From Bacteroidia bacterium (GTDB lineage Bacteria > Bacteroidota > Bacteroidia > UKL13-3), in NCBI GenBank assembly GCA_019454865.1, contig JACFNJ010000060.1, positions 4,196-11,907 on the forward strand: 7,712 nt of DNA. Reading direction: 5' to 3'. The position numbers and the translations under genes were made by a program. This document shows, one piece after another, positions 1-6,484 of this stretch (position 1 is the stretch's first letter; each line of letters opens with the position of its first letter). The notes under the pieces were generated by a model. That model was not told the DNA's origin, made no database searches, and worked only from the letters and a program-made list of their open reading frames with translations.

Positions 1-756
1 ATAGGTTTTAATTTATTGTTTGATACCGGCTTGCTTGCGTTAATTTTCCCTGAATTAGCAGCATTACACGGTGTAGAAATTAAAGAAGGGAAAGCACACA
101 AAGATAATTTTTACCATACACTTATGGTTTTAGATAATTGCAGCATAGATACCGAAAACCTATGGCTGCGTTGGGCTGCATTATTGCATGATATTGCTAA
201 ACCTATTACAAAACGATTTGACAAAACCACCGGATGGACATTTCATGGGCACGAAGACAAAGGAAGCCGAATGGTAAAGAAAATTTTTACCAAATTGAAG
301 TTACCATTAAATGATAAAATGAAATATGTAGAAAAGCTGGTAGCTCTACATCATCGCCCAAAGGTTTTAGCAGAAGATGGAGTAACCGATAGTGCTATAA
401 GAAGAATAATAGTTGATGCCGGAGAAGATATTGACGATTTATTTACACTTTGTAAAGCTGATATTACAAGCAAAAACAAAACAAAAGTAGAAACATACAG
501 AAATAACTTACTGCACATAAAAAACCTAATTGTTGATGTAACCGAAAGAGATGCACTAAGAAATTGGCAACCTCCTATTACAGGAGAAGACATAATGAAA
601 GCATTTAATTTGAGTCCATGTAAAGAGATAGGAATTATAAAAAATGAAATACGCGAATCCATACTTGAAGGAAAAATTCCAAACACACATGAAGCAGCTT
701 ATTTATTAATGCTTGAAATTGGAAAAAAATTAGGCTTAGTAGCAATCAAATCCTAA
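1..756 (+). CDS. cca: CCA-adding tRNA nucleotidyltransferase, C-terminal part (5' end outside window)
   Basis: Class II CCA-adding enzymes build or repair the 3'-terminal CCA of tRNAs in the cytoplasm. The reading frame is open from base 1, so the gene starts left of the window; the TTG at 16 is an internal leucine codon, not a start. The visible 251 residues are the part after the nucleotidyltransferase head. They hold the end of the tRNA-binding helical region (residues about 1-30) and an HD domain: a His in NFYHT, the HD pair in LLHDIAKP (bases 187-192), FHGHE just after it, and a later Asp in CKADITSKN. A helical tail follows. The family is usually about 450-480 aa, so roughly half is missing. 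In some bacteria the HD domain of this enzyme has phosphohydrolase activity on tRNA ends; whether that holds here is inference. The gene ends in TAA and the M48 protease gene follows 25 bp later. The family call is firm; the catalytic head cannot be checked here. Confidence 0.93.
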   Translation: MGFNLLFDTGLLALIFPELAALHGVEIKEGKAHKDNFYHTLMVLDNCSIDTENLWLRWAALLHDIAKPITKRFDKTTGWTFHGHEDKGSRMVKKIFTKLKLPLNDKMKYVEKLVALHHRPKVLAEDGVTDSAIRRIIVDAGEDIDDLFTLCKADITSKNKTKVETYRNNLLHIKNLIVDVTERDALRNWQPPITGEDIMKAFNLSPCKEIGIIKNEIRESILEGKIPNTHEAAYLLMLEIGKKLGLVAIKS

Positions 757-761
757 ATTTG
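730..761 (+). promoter_or_regulatory. Possible Bacteroidota-type promoter for the M48 protease gene
   Basis: TAAATTTG at 754-761 fits the Bacteroidota -7 consensus TAnnTTTG exactly. Twenty bases upstream, at 730-733, is TTAG, which matches three of four bases of the -33 element TTTG. Transcription would start about 6-7 bases after 761, giving a leader of roughly 14 nt before the ATG at 782. The -7 box overlaps the stop codon of cca, so the protease gene could have its own promoter as well as read-through from cca. In DNA this AT-rich such matches occur by chance, and the -33 box is imperfect. Confidence 0.3.
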
Positions 762-781
762 CAAACCTTAAAATTATAACA

Positions 782-1618
782 ATGTTTAAAACCAAGTTGA
801 TTATTAGTGCAGCTGTTTTTGCACTTACATTTAGTGCTTGTAGCAGCGAAAAAGACGAAGCATTTAAAGACAATTGTGGCGGTAAAGCACCTGGAGGTGC
901 AGTGGGAATTCTTATGGATATAAGTCAAGATTTAGAAATGGGAAAAGCTACAATGAATCAAATAGAATCAGACCCTAATACATATCCTATATTAGACTCA
1001 GCATCAAACCCAATCCCTTATGAACACATTTACCGTATTCGTACCAATATTTTAAATTCAGGTAAAGTATATTACAAAGACGATTTTCCGTGGAGAGTTA
1101 GAATTGTAAAAGATGATAATACATTAAATGCGTTTTGTACTCCTGGTGGATACATTTACGTTTATACCGGAATTATTAAATACTTAGACAACGAAACGCA
1201 ATTAGCCGGTGTAATGGGACACGAAATTGCACATGCCGATAGAAGACATGGCGCAAATCAAATGTTAAAAATTTATGGAGTACAAGCACTAATAGATATT
1301 TTTACAAGTGGCAGCACCCAACAATTAGCAAATATTGCAGCACAATTATTGGCACTTAAATTTAGCCGCTCTGACGAAACAGAAGCAGATGATTACAGTG
1401 TACGCTATCTTTACGGTACTGAATACGACCCACAAGGTGCAAAGTACTTTTTCCAAAAAATTGGTACACAAGGAACACCTGAATTTTTGAGTACACACCC
1501 AAATCCTGAAAACAGGGTATCCAATATTGAAGAAACGTGGAAATGCCTTGGAAGTGGCGGAAATAATGGAACCTTTGACCAACGCTACCTGGATTTTAAA
1601 AACAGTTTACCCAAATAA
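782..1618 (+). CDS. M48-family zinc metalloprotease, predicted lipoprotein
   Basis: A predicted 278-aa envelope protease. The first 19 residues form a lipoprotein signal ending in FSAC, with Cys20 as the likely lipidated residue followed by SSEKDE, so the mature protein should be anchored to a membrane and face the periplasm. The M48 zinc site is intact: HEIAH at residues 147-151, with His147 and His151 as ligands and Glu148 as catalytic base, then ETEAD at 199-203, where Glu199 is the expected third ligand. Other family marks are NAFCTPGG with YVYTGII before the zinc helix (117-132), FSRSDE before ETEAD, and STHPNPENR near the C-terminus (237-245). There is no TPR extension as in the larger BepA type, so this is the short periplasmic M48 form akin to LoiP/YcaL. 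Relatives in Proteobacteria take part in outer-membrane protein quality control; that role here is inference. No Shine-Dalgarno sequence precedes the ATG, as expected for the phylum. Confidence 0.93.
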   Translation: MFKTKLIISAAVFALTFSACSSEKDEAFKDNCGGKAPGGAVGILMDISQDLEMGKATMNQIESDPNTYPILDSASNPIPYEHIYRIRTNILNSGKVYYKDDFPWRVRIVKDDNTLNAFCTPGGYIYVYTGIIKYLDNETQLAGVMGHEIAHADRRHGANQMLKIYGVQALIDIFTSGSTQQLANIAAQLLALKFSRSDETEADDYSVRYLYGTEYDPQGAKYFFQKIGTQGTPEFLSTHPNPENRVSNIEETWKCLGSGGNNGTFDQRYLDFKNSLPK

Positions 1619-1791
1619 TATCATCTGTATTATCCCTCTTTAATTATATTAACAAACCTGTTTTTTATAATTTTAGGTTAATTTACGTATAGATTTACCC
1701 AAAAAAGTATTATATAATTGTATTAAAATTCTTAAAGGCTGAATGCTGTAAAGAATATGTAATTGAAAAATTAACATAAAATACAATTATT
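1619..1791. other. AT-rich gap and leader before the DUF6588-type gene
   Basis: This is the longest non-coding stretch in the window. At its start a weak AT-only hairpin (1615-1620 with 1628-1633) overlaps the protease stop codon and is followed by CCCTCTTT; it is too weak to call a terminator. Two sequences partly resemble the Bacteroidota -7 box (TAATTTTA at 1668-1675, TAGATTTA at 1690-1697), but neither has a convincing -33 TTTG at the right distance. An 11-bp inverted repeat (1714-1724 with 1780-1790) places its right arm directly before the ATG at 1792. A promoter for the next gene probably lies here, but I cannot place it. Confidence 0.4.
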
Positions 1792-2985
1792 ATGAAAAAA
1801 AACTTACTTAAAGTAGCTGTTGTAGTTGGTGCATTCAGCTGCACATTACCAACCAAAGTATTTGCACAAGATGATGCTGCAAATATTGTGAAAACAGGTA
1901 TTGAAACTGCTAATTCATTAGCAAATGCCTACACTTCGCCTATTATGAAAAGCTTAGGCATAGGACTTGTTGATGGATGGAACAACAACACTGCTAGAAC
2001 ATTAGGACCGGGTGGTTTTGACATCCGTTTCAATTTTGGAATGAGTTTTATTCCTTCCTCCGACTTATCATACGATGTAAATGATGTATTTAAAAACACT
2101 GATAAAATAACTTGGACAAATAATTTATCGGAAAACACTGCTCCTTCAATATTTGGGTCAGACAAAGTACCAACTGGAACAATGGATGGATGGGGAAAAG
2201 TTAGGCTTAATAATGTGCCTGATATAGCTAATGGAACACCATATACAGATACTACGGTTAAAGTTGTAAGCTTTCATTTACCTCCAGGTATAAATGTACC
2301 ATATTTTATTTCATTACCTTCAGCACAATTTAGTGTAGGTATTTATAAAAACACTGAAATGATGATTCGATTTATGCCTACAGTAGCAGCAAGTGGATTT
2401 AAGGTGGGTACTTGGGGTATTGGCGTAAAGCATGACATCAAACAATGGATTCCTACTATTAACGAACAAGAAATGTGGGATTGGTCAGTATTTGCAGCAT
2501 ATTCATCATTTAACTCAGAATTTGCTTTTGGTGATAAGGGATTAAAGCCAGACTCAGGTGCATATAATCCAAACCCGGGAACAACCTTTGATAATCAAAA
2601 AATAACAATGAGTGGTAATGGTTTCACGCTTGGAACAATTGTTTCCGCAAAACTATTATTCTTCACACCATATTTAGGTATCAACTATTCATACTCCGGT
2701 TTAAATTTAAAATTTGAAGGAGATTATCCTGTTCCTGTACCAAATGAAAACCACAAACCGGCACCTTTTGGAGTTACAGATGAAGAAAAAGCAGAAACAA
2801 AAATTTCAACACTTACTAATCCTATTAATGTAGATGGAAGCTTGTCAAGTTTGCGCCTAAGCTTAGGAGCTCGAATTAAAATGGGACCGGTATTATTTGG
2901 TGGTGAATATAGCATTGGTAAATACAACACTGCTACAATGAGTATGGCTATCAACCTTCAATCTATTGTACCTTTTAAACTTTAA
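1792..2985 (+). CDS. DUF6588-type exported protein, probable outer-membrane beta-barrel
   Basis: The 397-aa protein has a clear signal peptide: KK at the N-terminus, a hydrophobic stretch (residues 6-19), and a likely cut after VFA at 23-25, leaving a mature protein that starts with Gln26. Cys17 lies in the hydrophobic stretch, but its surroundings (AFSC followed by T) make a poor lipobox, so I prefer ordinary export. The region around residues 55-80 (SLGIGLVDGWNNNTA, then LGPGGFDI) resembles the N-terminal motif I associate with DUF6588 proteins of Bacteroidota. From about 200 to the end, short alternating strands rich in Gly and aromatic residues (WSVFAAYSSF, FTPYLGINYSYSG, LRLSLGARIKMG) and a C-terminus ending PFKL suggest a membrane beta-barrel. 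No enzyme motif is visible and the function is unknown. The gene stands alone between a 173-bp gap and a strong terminator. Confidence is high that it is a gene, moderate for the family name. Confidence 0.8.
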   Translation: MKKNLLKVAVVVGAFSCTLPTKVFAQDDAANIVKTGIETANSLANAYTSPIMKSLGIGLVDGWNNNTARTLGPGGFDIRFNFGMSFIPSSDLSYDVNDVFKNTDKITWTNNLSENTAPSIFGSDKVPTGTMDGWGKVRLNNVPDIANGTPYTDTTVKVVSFHLPPGINVPYFISLPSAQFSVGIYKNTEMMIRFMPTVAASGFKVGTWGIGVKHDIKQWIPTINEQEMWDWSVFAAYSSFNSEFAFGDKGLKPDSGAYNPNPGTTFDNQKITMSGNGFTLGTIVSAKLLFFTPYLGINYSYSGLNLKFEGDYPVPVPNENHKPAPFGVTDEEKAETKISTLTNPINVDGSLSSLRLSLGARIKMGPVLFGGEYSIGKYNTATMSMAINLQSIVPFKL

Positions 2986-3018
2986 AAAATTTAAGTAATA
3001 ACTATAATTTGTTTTTTG

Positions 3019-3065
3019 CCCGACATCATTGCAATTCAATTGGTGTCGGGTTTTGTATTTTTACA
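3019..3065 (+). terminator. Intrinsic terminator after the DUF6588-type gene
   Basis: A nine-pair stem joins CCCGACATC (3019-3027) to GGTGTCGGG (3042-3050), with one T-G wobble. It can be extended inward by ATTG (3028-3031) pairing with CAAT (3037-3040), with one bulged T, closing a loop of about five bases. The T-rich tail TTTTGTATTTTT follows on the plus strand at 3051-3062. Its GC-rich stem stands out in AT-rich surroundings. It separates the DUF6588-type gene from dprA. Upstream of the left arm there is GTTTTTTG rather than an A-run, so it should work in the plus direction only. Confidence 0.88.
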
Positions 3066-3106
3066 CGTTATTCTTTTTTACTATTCCAAACAGTATAATT
3101 GCATAA

Positions 3107-4201
3107 ATGGGTGAAAAAATCTATCAAATTGCACTTACATTAATTCCCGGTATTGGCGATGTATTGGCTCGAAACTTAGTTAGCTATTGTGGTAGTGTGG
3201 AAGCAGTATTTAAACAAAAAAAATCACAACTAACACACATACCCGGTATAGGCGAAAAATTAGCAAATGAAATCACACGGTTTTCAAATTTTAATCAAGC
3301 AGAAGCGGAGTTGAAATTTATCCAAAAACATCAAATTCAAACACATTTTTATTTAGACAAAACATATCCCAAACGACTTAAACAAATTGGGGATGCACCA
3401 ATTTTACTGTATAGTTTAGGAAATGTAAATTTAGATGCAGAACGAATTGTAGCAATAGTTGGTACACGCAAAGCAAGCGAGTATGGGAAATCAATAACCG
3501 AAAAAATAGTTGAAACTTTAGTTCCAACAGACGCATTAATTTTAAGTGGATTGGCTTTAGGTATTGATGTTGCCGCACACAGGCATGCACTAAAACAAGG
3601 ACTAAACACGGTAGGTGTTGTTGCACACGGTTTGGATAGAATTTACCCAAGCCAGCATAAAAACTTAGCAAAACAAATGTTAGAAAACGGAGGGCTTTTA
3701 ACTGAGTTTCCGAGTGGAACAATACCGGATAGAGAAAATTTTCCAAAAAGAAATAGAATAGTTGCCGGATTATGTGATGTATTAATAGTAGTAGAAACCG
3801 GCATAAAAGGAGGTGCAATGATTACTGCAGAAATTGCAAATTCATACAACAAAGAAATTATGTCGGTACCGGGTAGAATAAATGATGACAACTCATTTGG
3901 GAATAATGTTTTAATTAAACTGAACAAAGCATCTATACTAACAATGCCTGAAGATGTATTACAACTTATGGGATGGGAAGGTAATTCTAAAACAAAAGTT
4001 GTACAACAAGCTATTCCTTTTAATCTTGAACCAATAGAACAAGAAATAGTAGATATTGTTAAAAGTAAAACCAAAGTAGGAATTGATGATATTGCTTATA
4101 CGCTTCAAATGGATAGTGGTAACTTATCATTAACCTTGTTAGATATGGAGTTTAAAGGAATTATTAAACAACTACCCGGAAAATTTTATCAATTAGCTTA
4201 A
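3107..4201 (+). CDS. dprA: DNA-processing protein DprA (Smf)
   Basis: DprA binds incoming single-stranded DNA during natural transformation, protects it and loads RecA; in non-competent species it is still widely kept. The 364-aa protein shows the full domain order of the longer family members. The N-terminus has two helix-hairpin-helix motifs (LIPGIGDVLARN at 12-23, HIPGIGEKLANE at 44-55). A Rossmann-like DprA core follows, with GTRKASEYG (119-127), SGLALGIDVAAH (147-158), a Tyr-Pro in DRIYPSQH (177-184), FPKRNRIVAGL (212-222) and the KGGAMITAE segment (234-242). The C-terminus (about 305-364) fits the DprA winged-helix domain. The ATG at 3107 is chosen because the homology begins at once with the first hairpin motif. 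It follows the terminator by about 40 bp, and TATAATTG at 3094-3101 is a weak -7-like match, so it probably opens a new transcription unit with the phosphatase 9 bp downstream. An A8 run lies at 3216-3223. Confidence 0.96.
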   Translation: MGEKIYQIALTLIPGIGDVLARNLVSYCGSVEAVFKQKKSQLTHIPGIGEKLANEITRFSNFNQAEAELKFIQKHQIQTHFYLDKTYPKRLKQIGDAPILLYSLGNVNLDAERIVAIVGTRKASEYGKSITEKIVETLVPTDALILSGLALGIDVAAHRHALKQGLNTVGVVAHGLDRIYPSQHKNLAKQMLENGGLLTEFPSGTIPDRENFPKRNRIVAGLCDVLIVVETGIKGGAMITAEIANSYNKEIMSVPGRINDDNSFGNNVLIKLNKASILTMPEDVLQLMGWEGNSKTKVVQQAIPFNLEPIEQEIVDIVKSKTKVGIDDIAYTLQMDSGNLSLTLLDMEFKGIIKQLPGKFYQLA

Positions 4202-4210
4202 TTTGCACAC

Positions 4211-5284
4211 ATGAAATATTCATCTAAAATAAGTGTATTACTACTCGCAATATTTTGTTTTCATATTACAGCAACAGCACAAAACAAATCATCAAAAAAA
4301 CCAAAACGGGTAATATTTTTAATTGGCGATGGCATGGGATTAACACAAATAAGTGCTGCCATGAGTCGCTACAATGGACAAAACGCATTTATGCGATTTC
4401 CGGTTATTGGACTTAGTAAAACATCCTCTGCAAAGCACTATATAACCGATAGCGGTGCAGGAGCAACGGCATTTACAATTGGCAAAAAAACATATAATTA
4501 CTCCATAGGTGTTGATGCCGATACTATTGCTCAACCAACTTTGTTTGAATTAGCTAAACTCAAAAATTTTTCAACCGGAGTAGTAGTAACATCAAGTATT
4601 CAACATGCTACTCCTGCAAGCTTTTATGCGCACGTACCTGAACGAAAAATGTATGATAGCATTTCTACTTTTTTACTAAATGGAAACTGCGATATAGCCA
4701 TTGGTGGAGGAAGTAAGTTTATATACGAAAGAGAAGACAACAGAAACTTAGTAGATGAGTTGGAGCAAAAGGGATTTACATTAATTAAAGACCACGAATT
4801 AAAACCAATTAATAAAAGTAAGTTTATATATACACTTGCACGCGATGGTATGAAATCAATGGAAGAAGGGCGAGGTGATTACTTAAAAAAAGCATCATTA
4901 ATGGCTATTGAACAATTGAAAAAAAATAAAAATTATTTTTTAATGATTGAAGGGAGTCAGATAGATTGGGGTGGACATGCTAACAAATACGAATACATGG
5001 AAACCGAATTATGGGATTTTAATGAGGTGATTAATGCCATGCTTGATTTAGCCAAAGAAGACAAAGATTTATTAATACTTGTAACTGCCGACCATGAAAC
5101 GGGTGGATTATCGCTTACAAAACATGAAGACAGATTAAAATTTGAGCCGCACTATGCAACTAAAAGCCACACCGGAACAATGGTTCCTGTATTTGCATTT
5201 GGTGCAGGTGCCAAGGAGTTTGCAGGTATGTATGAAAACACTGAAATATTTCACAAATTAGTAAAACTGCTCCACTTAAAATGA
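4211..5284 (+). CDS. Alkaline phosphatase, secreted, compact form
   Basis: A periplasmic or exported phosphomonoesterase of the alkaline phosphatase family, releasing phosphate from organic esters. A signal peptide spans residues 1-23 (hydrophobic 7-20, likely cut after ATA, then Gln24). The active site can be read along the chain: Asp40 in IGDGMG, nucleophile Ser81 in TDSGAGATA, His132 and Thr134 in QHATPASFYAH, Arg145 in HVPERK, Glu247 in MIEGSQIDWGGH with Asp252 and His256, Asp294-His295 in TADHETGG, and His320 in SHTGT. By position these correspond to Asp51, Ser102, Asp153, Thr155, Arg166, Glu322, Asp327, His331, Asp369, His370 and His412 of E. coli PhoA. His at the Asp153 place is the arrangement of animal and Bacillus enzymes. 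At 357 aa it is about 100 shorter than PhoA, with the active site complete, so surface insertions such as a crown domain are missing rather than the core. The 4-bp overlap with the next gene implies translational coupling. I see no PHO-box-like regulatory site. Confidence 0.95.
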   Translation: MKYSSKISVLLLAIFCFHITATAQNKSSKKPKRVIFLIGDGMGLTQISAAMSRYNGQNAFMRFPVIGLSKTSSAKHYITDSGAGATAFTIGKKTYNYSIGVDADTIAQPTLFELAKLKNFSTGVVVTSSIQHATPASFYAHVPERKMYDSISTFLLNGNCDIAIGGGSKFIYEREDNRNLVDELEQKGFTLIKDHELKPINKSKFIYTLARDGMKSMEEGRGDYLKKASLMAIEQLKKNKNYFLMIEGSQIDWGGHANKYEYMETELWDFNEVINAMLDLAKEDKDLLILVTADHETGGLSLTKHEDRLKFEPHYATKSHTGTMVPVFAFGAGAKEFAGMYENTEIFHKLVKLLHLK

Positions 5285-5535
5285 TAGCAGGCAAAGCAAT
5301 ATTTTTAGTAAGTGCTGTTTTTGCAATAGTTATTTTTATGTACGTAATTCTTCCTCAATTACGACTAAAAGTAAATCAGGGCAAACTATTGCGTGCACTA
5401 ATTTTTGCTGTTATTGTTATTGTTTTAGCAATCGATTTTATTGAAAAAGAAAAGTATTGGTATCTTGTAATTTTAGCATTGGGCAGTTTAGGATTTGGTA
5501 TAATGCTTTACGATAGCAAAAAGAAAAACGAATAA
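5281..5535 (+). CDS. Small three-helix membrane protein, function unknown
   Basis: The 84-aa product is almost all membrane segments: about residues 6-24 (starting IFLVSAVFAIVIF), 37-53 (LLRALIFAVIVIVLAIDF) and 59-77 (YWYLVILALGSLGFGIML). Short basic or mixed links (RLKVNQGK at 28-35, EKEK at 55-58) and a lysine-rich tail SKKKNE complete it. By the positive-inside rule the first loop and the C-terminal tail would face the cytoplasm, but three helices cannot place both there together with an N-terminus outside and charged loop 2, so topology is unclear. The start ATG overlaps the phosphatase stop (ATGA, 5281-5284), which fixes the start and suggests coupled translation. The stop codon touches the stop of rnhA on the other strand. 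I do not recognise the family. The overlap, codon style and strong hydrophobic pattern support a real gene. Confidence 0.78.
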   Translation: MIAGKAIFLVSAVFAIVIFMYVILPQLRLKVNQGKLLRALIFAVIVIVLAIDFIEKEKYWYLVILALGSLGFGIMLYDSKKKNE

Positions 5536-6000
5536 TCAATTATACAATCCACTTTCGTATCCTTCATCAATAAGCCAATTGGTAGTATCATCAGCTGCAT
5601 TAGTGGCTAATTGGTCGCACCGTTCATTTTCTTTGTGTCCGGCATGTCCTTTAATCCATTTAAAAGAAATGGTAAAGTTATTATAAAGCGCTAAAAATAA
5701 TCGCCATAAATCTGCATTCTTTTTGCCTTTAAAGTTTGTACGATTCCAATTAAAAAGCCATCCTTTTTCAACTGCATCGCATACGTATTTACTATCTGTA
5801 TGTACAACTACTGAAATTGAATTTACTTTAAGTGTTTCTAATGCACGTATTACAGCCAATAATTCCATGCGATTGTTTGTGGTATTTCTATATCCGGCCG
5901 AAAGCTCTTTGCGGTGTTTGCCGTATTGTAATACAATACCATATCCACCCGGTCCGGGGTTTCCACGTGCAGAGCCATCCGTATATATATTAATCAGCAT
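5536..6000 (-). CDS. rnhA: Ribonuclease HI
   Basis: RNase HI cuts the RNA strand of RNA-DNA hybrids, removing R-loops and primers. Counting from the ATG at 5998-6000 the protein has 154 residues, close to the 155 of the E. coli enzyme. The four catalytic acids are in place: Asp8 (YTDGSARGNPGPGG), Glu46 (NNRMELLAV), Asp69 (VHTDSKYV) and Asp129 (ENERCDQLA), with His119 in KGHAGHKENERCD. The region NWNRTNFKGKKNADLW (84-99) corresponds to the basic substrate-binding loop, so this is the bacterial type I form with that loop kept. An in-frame ATG at 6028-6030 would add ten residues (MHLTVYLNRY) not typical of the family. I prefer 6000 because the fold starts directly with MLINIYTDGS. That start overlaps the upstream gene by 11 bp (5990-6000). 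No Shine-Dalgarno sequence is seen; translation may be coupled to the upstream gene. Confidence 0.96.
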   Translation of the reverse strand: MLINIYTDGSARGNPGPGGYGIVLQYGKHRKELSAGYRNTTNNRMELLAVIRALETLKVNSISVVVHTDSKYVCDAVEKGWLFNWNRTNFKGKKNADLWRLFLALYNNFTISFKWIKGHAGHKENERCDQLATNAADDTTNWLIDEGYESGLYN

Positions 6001-6484
6001 GTACCGATTTAAATATACCGTCAAATGCAATTGTTTTTGTTACACCATTTTTAAACTGCATTGTAACTTTACCGGCAATTGCATAGTTCCCGTTTTTCAA
6101 CTTTTTACCTCTTATTTTTCCACCCGTAATTTCATAATATCCTCTTTCAGCACAAAAACACCCCAATTGATACATAGGCTTAGCCATTGCAAGTTTTTTA
6201 ATAAATACAAATGAATTCCAACTTGCATCAACTTCAAAAATCACATTTTCACTCAACTCATCGTCTGTTACCATAGGATTTTCCGAAGCATGAAACGTAT
6301 ATTTAAAAACAACCTTCTCCCCTGCTTTTATTTCCGGATAAAAATTATCCGCATTTTGTATTACTTCAATTTTTGAAGATGGAAAGAATTCATACATTTT
6401 TCTTTCCGGATTTTTTAAATCCGTTTGAGCATTTGCAATAGTATTAAGTATAGTTGCAACAAATAAATACAATAACTTTTTCAT
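5990..6484 (-). CDS. Exported protein of unknown function between folC and rnhA
   Basis: The 164-aa protein begins with a classical signal peptide (MKKLLYLFVATILNTIANA, likely cut after ANA at 17-19, so the mature chain starts with Gln20). The mature part, about 145 residues, looks beta-rich and soluble: alternating stretches such as GEKVVFKYTFHA (55-66), NVIFEVDASWNSFVFIKKL (80-98) and NYAIAGKVTMQFKNG (133-147). It has only two cysteines, in a CFC pair (Cys109 and Cys111), too close to form an ordinary disulfide with each other and a possible metal or partner site. No lipobox, membrane helix or known catalytic motif is visible, and I do not recognise the family. The gene lies 19 bp after folC and overlaps rnhA by 11 bp, so all three are probably co-transcribed. 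The position is likely historical rather than functional, since the product leaves the cytoplasm and its neighbours do not. Confidence 0.8.
   Translation of the reverse strand: MKKLLYLFVATILNTIANAQTDLKNPERKMYEFFPSSKIEVIQNADNFYPEIKAGEKVVFKYTFHASENPMVTDDELSENVIFEVDASWNSFVFIKKLAMAKPMYQLGCFCAERGYYEITGGKIRGKKLKNGNYAIAGKVTMQFKNGVTKTIAFDGIFKSVHAD

Noticed and set aside
351..686. A 111-codon minus-strand open frame inside cca
   Set aside because: Antisense to conserved HD-domain coding sequence; no support.
1615..1640. Hairpin after the M48 protease gene as a terminator
   Set aside because: The stem is six A-T pairs only, overlaps the stop codon and has a short impure T-tail; too weak to call.
3378..3818. 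A 146-codon open frame on the minus strand inside dprA
   Set aside because: It lies wholly antisense to a well-conserved dprA core; its product is a Leu/Phe/His-rich shadow with no domain or signal pattern.
3643..4074. A 143-codon open frame on the minus strand inside dprA
   Set aside because: Antisense to dprA and overlapping another antisense frame; low-complexity composition typical of shadows in AT-rich genes.
4198..4205. TTAATTTG resembling a -7 promoter box before the phosphatase
   Set aside because: One mismatch to TAnnTTTG, no -33 partner, and only 5 bases before the ATG; the 9-bp gap to dprA suggests co-transcription.
5723..6214. A 163-codon plus-strand open frame across rnhA and the exported-protein gene
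   Set aside because: Runs antisense through the RNase HI catalytic motifs and has no recognisable domain.
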